A stretch of DNA of 64,000 nt from NCBI GenBank assembly GCA_004352715.1, contig SCFE01000034.1, forward strand, positions 216,320-280,319, read 5' to 3'. This document shows positions 45,361 to 57,169 of the stretch, one piece after another. A program made the translations under genes and the position numbers. The notes beneath the pieces are model-generated. The model saw only the letters and a list, made by a program, of their open reading frames with translations, was not told where the DNA came from and searched no databases. Position 1 is the first letter of the stretch. Every line of letters starts with the position of its first letter. Source of the stretch: Hofstenia miamia. Taxonomy: Eukaryota > Xenacoelomorpha > Acoela.

Positions 45361-46553
45361 ATGATGAATTACACAAATGAACAGAAAGTTTATGCTATTT
45401 CATGGGCTGTAACTTCTGGAAATTTGAAAGAAGCTGCTCGACAGTATAAGCAGAAATATGGCACTCCAGTTCCTGATACTCAACAAATTAAACGTTGGAA
45501 AGAAAAATTAATTGAAACAGGTTCCTTAAACAAAAACAAGCCAGGTCAAGGTGCTCGAACTTCCGCTAGTGGTGATGATACCATTGAAAAAATTAAAAAA
45601 AATAATCGCAAACCAACCAGGAACATCACAAAGAAAATTGTCTAGTCAATTAAATGTATCTGTATCCAGTATCAATAGAGCGATTAAAAAAAGTCACATC
45701 AAAAAATGGAAACCTCAAAAGAAACAGGAACTGAAGCCAAAAGATTTTGAAGCACGATTAAATTTTTGCCATTTCGTTTTAACTCAAGTTGAAATAATCC
45801 TAACTTTACTCATCGCATTATTTTTCATGTCAATGGTCATGTGAACTTGAATAATGCATTCTCCTTCCATTGGTGTTTTTCAGCATGTGGTCATGGTGGC
45901 TTGGTTGGTTTTCGAACGTATCGCCATTCAGTTAATAGTGAATTTTTCCTTACTATTCTTCAGGAAGATGTCTGGCCATATTTCCGCCAAAGAAGAAACT
46001 TGATATTTCAACTTGATGGAGCTCGAGCTCATTTTGGAACATCTGTCAGAGATTATTTATATGGCAAGTTTAATAACCGCTGGATTGGTAGAGGGGGCTC
46101 TTTGGCACATTACCCAGCAAGATCACCTGATTTGACAATCTGCGATTATTTCTTATGGGGGTAAATACGGGAAAAAGTTTATTTATACACCGTNNNNNNN
46201 NNNNNNNNNNNNNNTAAGTTTTGAAAGTGCAATAATCTACCGTTGTCTAGCATGTACTCATTATTCGGTAGCTCCTGCGTTATTGTATGTGGTCCAGACC
46301 AAACCGTTTTAATTTACGTTCTTTGGCACATTACCCAGCAAGATCACCTGATTTGACAATCTGCGATTATTTCTTATGGGGGTAAATACGGGAAAAAGTT
46401 TATTTATACACCGTTCAAGATATTGATGACCTAGAAGAAAAAATTCGCCATGAAATCCAATCCATTACCGTGCAAATGTTCCAAAATAGTGTAGATAATT
46501 TTACTGATCGTTGTTTTGCATATATTAACTCAAATGGTGGTTATGTTGAATAA
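45361..46553 (+). pseudogene. DUF4817/DDE transposase, frameshifted
   Basis: Starts at ATG 45361 or 45364 (MMNYTNEQKVYAISWAV). The first about 80 residues match the DUF4817 pattern: EAARQYKQKYGTPVPDTQQI then KRWKEKLIETGSLNK. A shift in an A-rich run near 45590 leads to SQRKLSSQLNVSVSSINRAI (second HTH). After another shift near 45790 come FHVNGHVNLNN, GHGGLVGFRTYRHSVNSEFF, LIFQLDGARAHFG (second catalytic Asp), GRGGSLAHYPARSPDL and CDYFLWG (third block). Where the family has a SDE/TDE-type first Asp before FHVNG, this copy reads THRII, so a catalytic residue is lost. A stop follows FLWG. The ORF resumes past the gap to YVE-stop at 46551. Confidence 0.8.
46100..46414. repeat. 94-bp duplication around a 21-N gap plus 106-bp foreign segment (assembly artefact)
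   Basis: 46100-46193 and 46321-46414 are the same 94 bp. Between them are 21 N (46194-46214) and 106 bp (46215-46320) unrelated to the transposase. Confidence 0.9.
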
Positions 46554-46664
46554 ATATGTTTTTTATTATATAGAAAATAAAATTTTGTATTCTTGTCGAT
46601 TTATTGTTTCGGTTTGCGGGAAATTTTATAGTCAAAGAGGGGTTATTAATCCTGAAACACCCTG

Positions 46665-46691
46665 TATATATATATATATATATATATATAA
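46665..46691. repeat. (TA)n microsatellite
   Basis: TA tract on the right of the DUF4817-type element. Confidence 0.93.
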
Positions 46692-46946
46692 CTATTTGTA
46701 ACTTCATAAATAAGAAAAATTACAAGCTAATTTCGAAAAGCTCTTTGAAAATATATGCAGGAATTTCAATTACTTATGTATTCATTCCCCAATTTTCTCT
46801 ATAACCCATTGCTTCTACTTACATTTGGAAATATATTTAAGTTATTACTTTAAATTGGAATTGTCAATAACTACAATGATATGTTAAAATCTTCTACTGA
46901 AGAGGCTCTCAAACATTTTAGAATGTTTAATTCGAAACATATGGGA

Positions 46947-46950
<4 letters not shown>

Positions 46951-47015
<65 letters not shown>

Positions 47016-47040
47016 CGTATATATTTTATATATATATACG
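46951..47040. repeat. (TA)n microsatellite, interrupted
   Basis: About 90 bp of TA repeat with ACATA and ACGTA variants; open frames across it are artefacts of the repeat. Confidence 0.95.
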
Positions 47041-49453
47041 CATACATACATATACATGCATACATTAGTGCATACCTACATGCACATTCCATTCAATTCA
47101 ATTGAATGCCCTAAATGTAATAATACATATGCGTAAATAAACCATGATCAAAATGTATGTTTTGAAATAACCACGAATACGTCCTTTGTGTAAAATTTCA
47201 AATTTATTTCTTTTAGTAAAAATTGAGTTACTTAGTGGAATTGGGAAAAAATTGATGAATTTTTCTCAGTTGAAATTTAAATGCCATTCTCTTACAATTT
47301 GAAGACAATTCAATTTTTCAATTTGTCGATAGATGTCATCAGCTTATAAATTTAAAAAATGCTATTTTGAGATCTTATAGCAATTTATTATAATTATTTG
47401 ATCAATGAAGTGAAAAATATCACAGAAACATTTTTCTGATGAATTTGAGTGCTAATTTCTTGTAGAATTTTACAAACTAGAAGGAAATTTAAAATATACA
47501 TGGGAAATATTTGAAGTCTTGTAAGCTGCGAATTTGATTAATTAATGAAATTGTTCACTAAATGCAATTAAATATTTAACTTGCTCTATTGATTGCGAAA
47601 TCATGCACATTGCAATACATTACTTATGTATGAATAAACTCGTTTTTGCAAAATGTTAGCGGTGCTAGACGCAACATTTCAACATTATGTACAGTTAGGT
47701 GTTAAAATTATAGTATCATATTTTATGGATGCTCAATGACTATTGAGTAAAAACTAAATGTACTTTTAACATTTATCTCCTAACCCTATCCATATTGATG
47801 CAACAAGCTCATTTTTATCTCTCATGATTTATTGATTTTCATTATCATAGATAATAAAACATCTGAACTATTTATATGAGGTCTTATGTAAACTTTCAAG
47901 TAATTACTTTAGAAATTCGTGTGTTTGATTTGAAAGCAATCCCTAAATAATCCAGACAACTTTTTCATTATGTGATAATTTCACAAAAATATAATATAGA
48001 TGTCTAAAATCTGATAAAACCACTGGATAGAGAAGTGTGTTCTCTTTCATTTCGACCCAGCGCTCCTGAACAGAACTTGGGTACTCTATTTACAGAAAAC
48101 AAAAATCGTTACTGTCATGGGCTTTAGACCGCTTTATTATCTAAACACTAAGTATACGAAGATTTTGAAAGCTTTTGCAAAAATCGCATTAAAAAAAAAT
48201 TAACAATAGACTCGGAGAAAATTATTTGAAAATGTGGACAAAACGGTTTTGACTTTAAAGATACAACATACAGTAAGTTTTTGATATTTAATAATTGTAC
48301 ATGTGCTAAAATACTAAGTAAATATTATTTACTTTGTAAAAATGAGCTTTGCATTCTTATATGATTACAACAACTTAATCCGTTTTGTTTTTTCTGCTTT
48401 TGTATTGATGACAAATAAGATTAACACCAGACAGCTTAACGTTTATTGCCACTGAAATCCATATAAGAGATATTTACGTGTTCAAGGGGATCTTAAATTG
48501 GAAAATATCATTAAACAACGATCAACCACCGAATAGGAAGGAGTAATGTATTATGAAATTTCCATAACAATGAAAAGCATTATTACATATATATTTAAGA
48601 AATGGGACCAATAGACTTTGAAAACTAAGTCGATCATATTTCCTTACCTAGCATGACAGTATTTTTTACCCAGCCTACAACAACAAATTGAGCAAAAAAA
48701 CTGAAGTAAGTGAATGAAGTTGTAATGATCAAATGTTAGTAGGGATGGGATCCGGATAGTAAATTGAATATACCGGATATCTGATAGTATAGTGTTCAAT
48801 TATTACTAGGGCAACCAGAAATATGACCGTAAAAAAATGACCTGATTTTTATGACAAAATATGACGGAAGGCTCACATGATGATTCTTAATAAGACTGTA
48901 AGCTTTATACATACATGAAAATTTAAACTAATATTGTAAGTTTTTAAATAGGAAATGATTAATTATTTAATAATGTTTAAAATATGTACCCAATTCAATT
49001 AGGAATTCAGGAAGAAATATTCTATGCAGGAAGGGTGATGAATTTCACATAAAAGGCCTTGGCTTCATTAATCCATAAGTAATTTTATAGGCTTTGAAAA
49101 ATTATTTACCTAATAATCCTAAACAATGGAAGTATGTAATTCGATTATTTAAATAACTCTATTCAGAAAAGTAAGTGTTTTCAAAGTACGACCAAAATTT
49201 TAAACCTTTCAAGATATTGTTGCTATGAATATATCCAACGAGTACACCTGCTCTGAAATCGTGATAAGTTATCAAACATAGATACGTTTGAACAGTACGC
49301 TATAGAAGCATACATAATTAATGGCAATATCATAGAATTAATTAATTGCAATTAAATTTTCCAGTGCGTATTGAATGATATAAATCGTTTTAGCTTCAAT
49401 AAGGTATTTTTATGCAATTTTATATAAAATTATTATGATATTTCTAAGATAGA
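47041..49453. other. No gene supported
   Basis: About 2.4 kb of AT-rich sequence. A patch near 48809-48875 has several ATGAC-containing words but no defined element. Confidence 0.5.
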
Positions 49454-49745
49454 TCATGAATAATAATAATAATAATAAGCCCAAATGTTTTTACTTTGGA
49501 TGAAAAACCAATTTGATGATTTAAGAATCCAATATATGGAAATTTTTAACACTAAGGAATGCTTATTTTCTACGGGTCTGTCTTCAACAAGCGTAAAATC
49601 ATCGAAAAGTGAATCAGTAGAAAGTGCCAGAAGCCTCAAATCCTCTGCAAGTGAACAGGGCATAGCTTTTCAACAAATACCCGGCAAATCATTAATGTAC
49701 ATTGTAAAAAGTAGAGGGCCTAACACGGATCCTTGAGTACCTCTT
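49454..49745 (-). pseudogene. Reverse transcriptase fragment with (TTA)n tail
   Basis: On the minus strand from 49745 the frame reads RGTQGSVLGPLLFTMYINDL, RT motif B (PQGSxLGPLLF) and the following block. After one stop it continues MPCSLAEDLRLLALSTDSLF, where the family has FADD(T): the catalytic YADD/FADD is decayed to LAED. The fragment then runs about 120 bp into a (TTA)n tail at 49459-49479. It is truncated at both ends of the gene and belongs to a LINE (CR1/I-like motifs), strand opposite to the window. Confidence 0.75.
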
Positions 49746-52357
49746 TTGTGATAGATCGAGTGCAATCATTAGCGATAGCAACTTCTCTCATATATGTACT
49801 GAATTGTTAATCAAGTCTTTGAAATCTTAAAGAAGTTAATGCATTAGTATAATATGATAATGACAATAGTCCAGCTTTTTCATAATTTAATACTTAAAAG
49901 TTACACTCATAATATTTTAAACTTTTGCGGAAATGGCTGAAAATTTCAATTACGAAAGAGAAATTGTTTTTTGTTGATTATTTGTTATATGCAGTGGCTT
50001 ATGAAATTTCTGTTACTTATTGTTCGAAAATATTTGTTGCCTTTTTACTTTACTAACTTAATAGTGTGGCAGAATCTATTTCTTCATGGTGAAAACCGTG
50101 ATGCTCACTTAAAAATGATGCTGAACTTTTAATTTATGCATTGTCACTTTAATGAGAATGAATAATACAGAAGTCAAAACAGCTGTTTTTACGAAGATGT
50201 CCAACATTTTTCAAACAGGGTCCATGTCTAAAATGAGGAATTGTAAGTAAGTACAATTCATACACCTACGTATATTTTAGAAAATGAACACATATGGCCA
50301 TAAGCATATTCATAATAAATAGAAATTGCAATATTATTTTTCTGACTGTATCCTGGGCCATTATTGAATGTGATATTTGTTAGCATTCGATAGACAGTAA
50401 CTATTTATTTTTAGGCTAGGTTACCCAAAGCATCTACAATTTAAAATTAATTGCATAATTCATACGTATTGACTACATTATAATTGTAATTGATGAGCTC
50501 TTTGTTATAATGAGCTTACAGCATTGGTATCGTTTTCTCTCGCATCCATTTCATTATGGCTACTGAATCGTTGAGGGAATTTAATCAACTTTATTATATA
50601 ATTATGACCCTTGTATCAAATAGTAAAATGCAAATACTTGCATATTTATTTTAGTTTGGAGAAGGATATATTTTGATTCAAAGCCTCTCATTATTCATGA
50701 TGCTCTACAAACAAAAAGTCTATTCCTTTAGCAAATGCAAGGAATACTAGCACAATTTAGCAACTCAAACGTGTAGAGATAAGTGCGATAAAAATGCAAA
50801 GCCATTCAATTTTTAACAGGAAAACAACTTTGTATTTGAACATTTAGTACACGATTATTGAAGTTAATAATAACTAAAGTGATTACCTACTATTCAACAA
50901 GTTCACCAATTCTTTATCCAATGTCCTAATTGAAAAGAATGTTTCCAACTCTGATTAGCTCTTTTGAAGTCAAAAGTAAGCTCTAATTTTATAGTAACAC
51001 ACTAATTGGCAATTTTCAATTTTATAATTGCGGTCAATCTAACATTGCCTATTCGGCAGTAAAAAAATTCCAAAATTTGACAACGCTTGAGAATTGAATT
51101 TTTCTTAAGCTTCAAAATCCCAAAACTTAATTCTTTCTTATTCCACCAATCATGAAAAAATTTAGCCGGATATGGCTACCTAATATAATAGATATAAATA
51201 TCGAACTATATTATAAGTTTGATAAATCATTTCTTTCGTCTTGCATTACTATTAAAGAACGTAACGAGCAATAATACTACATAGCAAAAATGTGAACAAA
51301 TGCGGATCGATTTTTCTTTGTTTAAATCAGCGGTCATTTGCAGCTATCTGCCTCCTTTAATATACTCGACTAATGAAGTATCAATAAATTGACAAATATG
51401 ACAAGACCAGTTGAACGCTTTTATATTTTACGCTCTCTTGACGAAGAAATGATTAACGAATCTCCCTATACTCATCCTCGGCATCGCGATACAAATAATT
51501 AAATTTTTCTTACGCTACGGTTCATTCTGTCAAAGTGAAACCATCTCATCTACAATTCGTCTTTGCTGGGTGTTTGTTTTTGGTTGAATTCCAGTCATTT
51601 CCAATTCACTCAATCGATTTCTCTTGGCAGTGAGGAAAGATTTCGTTTTCAACTATTTTTTAACAACTTGCAATGATTTTTCTTTTAAACTTCTGCTTTC
51701 TTTACTAGTAAGTTTTACGTGTTGATTCATCACAATTATATATATATTCAACACTATCTGTTTTATAAGTCGCTTTACTATATCATATTATTTTCCTTAT
51801 ATCATATATTGGAATAGCGGTTTCGCTGAAGCCGTTTCCAATTAGCTGCTTTTGATAGATTTATATAATGCATAGAAAAGAAATATTTATATTAATCCTT
51901 ATTGTTAAATATTCTAAAGCGAATAATGTACTGATAACAGGAGCGCATTCGAGGATTTCAACATTAGTTTTAAATTTTAAATATTTTTATGGAATAGTTC
52001 ATTCCTAAGCTGAAAAAAGCAATGTTGGAAGAATAAGTACGCCTCTGACTAAAGTTCTAAGGATTATGAGAAATATATGTACACATACATGTATATGAAA
52101 ATATTCAGTTAAATATGCACCAATAAATATGCATCATCTTCATGATAAAAAATACAGTCATTTGCACTATGGGAAAAATGTCGAACCTAAAAATTAATTG
52201 AAATTTTTTGTTTTTATAGGAAACATTAGGCGTCTAAAATAACCATGTTGTAAATATTTTGGATAAAATACTGAAATGGGCCGTTAGAAATTGCGCTGAT
52301 TTCACGTATCTTTCGGCATGTGTACACTTTTTTAAACACTTTTTATGTAAAATTGCT

Positions 52358-52397
<40 letters not shown>

Positions 52398-53431
52398 CGG
52401 TAAACTATAATCAATATTTGGAAAAAACATTTATTTAGATAGTCTCCAATCAATTAAACTTGCAGAAAAAATTTATTTCGAAACATGCGTATCACCCAAC
52501 TGCACTGTCTATTATAATTACAACAAAGAATTGCCTAAAAAGCACAATTACATCATCGGAATCTTTAGAATTATGGGAGACATTGTCGGTGCCGTAAACA
52601 CTGTATGTTAATAATCGAATAAAATTATTTCTTAAATTTTATGCTTTCTCCCATCCGTAATTATTCAACAAGTAATGAATTTATTATGCTAAATTCATTA
52701 GTCTTCAATATTTATATTCTCTGTAAAATGTCAATAAATCATTTCACTTCGTCCCCCATCCGACATAACTTTCAATTAATTAGAGCTTTTAAACAGTTCT
52801 AATCGCAGGGATATTTTCAAAATTAAGCATATTTACAACGTTTTTTAATTCAACCTTTATGTTGGAAAATTTACTTTATGATTTACCTAAATGAATTCTT
52901 TTGACATGAATATATTATTATTACAATAATGCCAAATCAGCAACAAATTTACTAATAGGTCAATAGAATTATTTCTTTTGTGTTTGTCTATTTTTATTGC
53001 TTGCTTTTACATTTTTAATATTGACTTTCCTTTCGCAATTTAAATTCGAAACTATAGGGAATTAAAGCAGGTATAGTCCTTGTTAGTGCAAATTGAAGTA
53101 AGCATTTATGTTTATTAATAAAAGTGCAGTTTCAATCTTTAGCGCTCTAAACTGGTAAGTTTAGTTATAAATTGTTATTCTAATTAAACACTGGGTTTAT
53201 ATAATTCAAGGTGAAATGAAGTATTCAAAACGAGGTTTGCTGAGGAACTCTTTTTAAGAATTTCAAAATGAATGTTCACACTTTCCACAGAAGTGAAAAA
53301 TTCCAATTGCTCATGCGTTTAGAACTAAATCTTATTTACTATTTGCTTTACCTTGAATAACATTTTTGTCTTCTGCTTTAATTTCATTAGATAATTTAAA
53401 AAAAATTAACTATTTTTGTAATTATCTCCCA
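49746..53431. other. Gene-poor stretch
   Basis: About 3.7 kb with no supported gene; a (TA)n tract at 52361-52396 is the only clear feature. Confidence 0.5.
52361..52396. repeat. (TA)n microsatellite
   Basis: Uninterrupted TA tract of about 36 bp. Confidence 0.95.
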
Positions 53432-53650
53432 CTATTTGTGATAAAGGATCTTATTCGTATCATGTGGACGTGTGATTGCAGTAATTGTAGCAGAATTAGA
53501 ATCTGCAGCCAGATGGACGTAAGCGTTAACGTTGTCTGGAAGGTCTTTATACCGTGTAGGTGGATGAAAAATTGACACCCGGTTATCACCATGAATGGAA
53601 TTTAATATACAATTGAATTTAAAAAATATTAGAATGCTTTTTAGTTGCAA
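53432..53650 (-). CDS. Unidentified minus-strand open frame, possible exon
   Basis: 72 codons; the part GDNRVSIFHPPTRYKDLPDN plus VNAYVHLAADSNS looks protein-like and has codon use unlike the surrounding AT-rich DNA. There is no convincing acceptor, and a plus-strand frame of 69 codons overlaps. A faint likeness to a Rel-type IPT strand pattern is not enough to name it. Confidence 0.2.
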   Translation of the reverse strand: MQLKSILIFFKFNCILNSIHGDNRVSIFHPPTRYKDLPDNVNAYVHLAADSNSATITAITRPHDTNKILYHK

Positions 53651-53917
53651 AAAATTGTTTTGCTATGTTTGTTGTTTAGAAGATTTAATTTTACTAGAAA
53701 AGGAACCACTATATTTTCACTCATATTTACTGATGCATAGTACAAATTTGACTGTAAATTGATTTAATTTTACGATACAACTGTTGATCTAGCTTGATGA
53801 TAAATACGACTAGTTCCATATTTGATTGCTAGAGTAACTAGTGTTTTGTGTCCGTACATTTAGTGCTGCCCTGCCCACCCTGTACCTTTTTAACTTCTAA
53901 TGCAAGGTGTCCAACTG

Positions 53918-54590
53918 GCATACTTGTCCATGGATCGATTTTCTTGGATGCAGATTCATTCCAGATCCATAGAATTCTTATGAATCGATCCATGGGATTT
54001 CCACCGATCTCCATGCTACTAAATATCAGGTCGTCAAGGAAAAGCAGTAAGTATAATATAATATACAACAAAATGCATAGAGCTAGGCATTAGGCCGGAC
54101 AAACTCCAATAACATGCTATTTTCCGATACTGCAATATTTTCGATTGTAAGTGCAGAAATATTGATAAAAATAAAACCATAAAATCATTTACTTCTCAAA
54201 ATTTGAATCTAGTGTTATTGAAGAAAAATGGAGAAAAACTAACTATTAGTTTACTAACAGTGTGTTTGTTAACCGCCACATATAGTTTCTTAGTTAAAAT
54301 GCCAACCCATATCCAAACCGAATTCTAATGATCACAAAAGATGAGCAAAAGAGACAACTTTAGAAATTTACAACATATCTTCATATGCAAAGATAATCAA
54401 ATTGGTATTAATGTCAATACTAACGTCTGCAGCATACAATTCAGCAGCAATGTTCTATAATTACTCTAGTAGACCCCTACTATTAAACTAAAATATTAGA
54501 TCCACGAAATATGCCTGATATCCATAGATCGAATTTTCTGATCAAGATCAATTCCAGATCAATGGACAAGTCTGCCGTCTGGCCAATGAA
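53918..54590. repeat. Imperfect inverted repeat pair, about 600 bp apart
   Basis: CCAACTGGCATACTTGTCCA (53919-53938) and the inverse of 54555-54580 (ACTTGTCCATTGATC) match imperfectly, with further GATC-rich partial matches. This could be a decayed MITE; overlapping open frames (53838-54093 and 54483-54701) have no recognised motif. Confidence 0.3.
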
Positions 54591-54841
54591 ATAGCGTTTT
54601 GTGTTTGCAGATTTAACGCTGTCCGTATACATCTTGCGCTCGTTTCCTTTTAATGACGGGAATTGACCAGGCGGCACGGCCCGACAGCAATCCAGAAACA
54701 AATATAAAGACTACAAAGAAAACACCACATTCAAAAAAGTTTTATACAATTGCTTTTCAGGAAGATATTTTGTATACCATTAAATTTCTTGTTGCAAAGA
54801 TGAATCATAAAACATTCACTAAGTACATCTTTAATTTGTAA

Positions 54842-55862
54842 TTGTCAACAAAGATGGACGCGCTTGCAAGGAGGATTAGAATGATCAAAAAGTTTTAAGG
54901 TTTTTTCACTGTTTTAAAAGTAAATCAAAGACAAATTAAAGGCATGCCTTAGATGTAAATGATTATGTATCCTATAAAACTCAATTGAATTTAGTTCGTT
55001 GCGATTTATCATAAACCTAAATTACCTGAAAATTTCGTAAAAGTCCTTTTTATTGAAAATCAATACAGATAACTGTTTTTGCCTATAATATTAAAAAATG
55101 ATTACTATCTTTGTCAAACTGTTGTACATGTCATGTGAGGTATGGTCCTTTAAAGGATCAAGAAATTACTCAAACCATTTCAAAATAATAACTATATTTA
55201 GATAAGCTCAATATTAGACATTTTATTTGAATCCATAAACGAGGGCACTCCTTAATAAAGATAAAATTTAACACATTTACAAGAAATTCATCAAAGCATG
55301 GTCATGAATATTCTAATTATTAGTGGCTCTGGCATAATATATGCCTAAGGCCCCCTACCCCACAGGCAACCCTACTCCGCACATTTCCTTTAATGCTCGA
55401 TGCCTGCCATTCTGCCTATCGGGCATGGGCTGCCCCACGCGAGCAAAGCACCTCCTTAAATTGTAATGACATATTTTGCCCTTCTAAAATTTGAATTTAG
55501 TTACGAACCCGCGTTGAGCACTCTCTGGCTGCACTCTGCGATTATGTCATCACTATGCAATTTCTCTAAATTAATGCCAATCTATTTGATTGAATAATCT
55601 GCATCTAATCTCATTTGAGTTTGAGCTGTGAAACCTAATATTTTCTAAAAGGACCGAATAAGACCGATTAACGGGTGTACTTAAAGTGGTGCGCAGGGGG
55701 GGGGGCTAATCCCACCTTGTTACATTTGAGTACGGGGACTTAGCCCCCCTTGTTAAAGTTATATTATGATGTGGGGATGTTGAATTTTATTTGTTGAGAA
55801 ATTTAACTTGGTTAAACTACAACATAAATATCCAGTGCTCAAATTTAGAGTCCCCTTGTTAA
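54842..55862. other. No gene; unidentified GC-richer patches
   Basis: A GC-richer segment at 55345-55450 and a poly-G segment at 55688-55697 followed by two diverged copies of (C)TTAGCCCCCCTTGTTA-like sequence (55698-55765) are unidentified, possibly SINE or MITE scraps. Confidence 0.4.
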
Positions 55863-57160
55863 TTATTTAGGAGTACACATATGGACGCCGTCAGGATAGC
55901 AGGGACCAGACAAATTGCAGGACTTAAGCATGAGGGAAATATCATGGGCGTTGAAGACGATGCCACATAGGCGAATCAGTGTGGAAGTGGCAGGAGGACC
56001 TGGACAGAGAGAGACAGGATCCGAGAAATTCGAGGCAAAATAAACATTGAAAAGATCAGCCTTCACCAGATCCGAGTGTGCAGAAAGATGGTTCTAATTC
56101 AAGCTGGGGAAATCAGGTTTGGAATGCAAGGAACGCAAAAAAGAGTAAGAGTATTGAAGAGATCCCGATGAGAAGCTGAACAGCAGAGAGATTTTGTCGA
56201 GTTCCATGAAGTTGATGACGTCTTCTGTGAGAGAAGAGAGCTTCAAAGAATCAGAAGGACCGTAACGGCGTTTGAAAGATTCAAGTTTATTAAAAATGTG
56301 TGTACAGTAAGGGATGAGAAGTAGAAAGGGAGAGAAATACGCTTTTTCCGACGACGGGAAACAAAGGATGAAATAACTTGGTGAAGGAAGGTGTACCAAT
56401 CATCAGCAGAGAAAGAGTCCTTAGAAATGGGAAATGAGGATGAGAGAGCAGCATTAAGAGAAACAAAGTCACTGTTAGATCGAGCATATTGAGGAGCAGC
56501 AGGAGATGGGGTTATAGAATTGGCAGACAGGTTGAAGCGAACAAATGAGTGATCAGACAGATTAACCGGAAAAGGGACTATAGAGGTGTCAAAAATACGA
56601 TCAGAGTGAGAGCACAAAACCAAGTCAAGAAGAGAGGAGCAAAAAGATCCAGAACAGCGGATTCATAGGAGTCATTAGAGTCTAGTGCATTCCAACAAAC
56701 ATTAGGAAGGTTGAAGTCACCACAGATGAGGAGATGGGGAGGAGTGGGAAATCCAAGTTGACGAGAGAGAGTGATAGACTGATCATGAAAGTACTCAAGC
56801 ATGGATTAAAAATCAGCAAGGGGAATACGAAAAGGACTGTTGGATGGAGGGTTGTAAACACAGAGAAGAGAAACAATGTGATCACTGAGAACAACAGCAC
56901 AACCGCAACAGAAATCAAAGGAAAAAGACTCAAAGGAGAGGGGGTGGATGTCAAGATTAGGACGACGTGAGGCAATGAGAACACCACCATGATGACCACA
57001 AGAGCAATCCATACGGCAGAGAACTTTGAGTGTGGAGTTAGGAAATGCAACAGTGTCATGAAGAGAAGTATCAAACCAGGTTTCAGTAATGAAAATGAAG
57101 TCAACAGGAGACTGCAGAAAGAAGTTGTCAAAACTGAGACGACGGCTTAATTAGACAAGA
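55863..57160 (-). pseudogene. LINE endonuclease and RT-proximal linker, broken
   Basis: Minus strand: LLANARSLV (catalytic Asn region) then a stop, FIFITETWFDTSLHDTVAF (catalytic Glu in TETW), CGHHGGVLIASRRPNLDIHP, HIVSLLCVYNPPSNSP, then LICGDFNLPNVCWNALDS (GDFN intact), a frameshift, FPVNLSDHSFVRFNLSANS (SDH motif intact), VISSFVSRRRKKRI, another shift, FNKLESFKRRYGPSDSLKLS, and KADLFNVYFASNF...LKSCNLSGPCYPDGVH at the very end. The last words correspond to the segment just before RT motif 1 (SxGPDGIP), where the homology stops. Key endonuclease residues survive but stops and shifts make it a pseudogene. Confidence 0.75.
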
Positions 57161-57169
57161 CTGCGGGCA

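Larger units (their letters stand above)
45175..46664 (+). mobile_element. Tc1/mariner-superfamily transposon, DUF4817-type
   Basis: Ends CAAGGTGTTTCAGAATTAAT (45175) and, inverted, CAGGGTGTTTCAGGATTAAT (from 46664) form imperfect inverted repeats of about 33 bp. TA repeats lie on both sides. It encodes a transposase with an N-terminal HTH of the DUF4817 kind and a DDE domain. It contains the 94-bp gap duplication and a foreign 106-bp segment. Confidence 0.85.

Noticed and set aside
44693-47105. Ile/Tyr-rich ORFs (IYIYIY) in 44.7-47.1 kb
   Set aside because: Translations of TA microsatellites.
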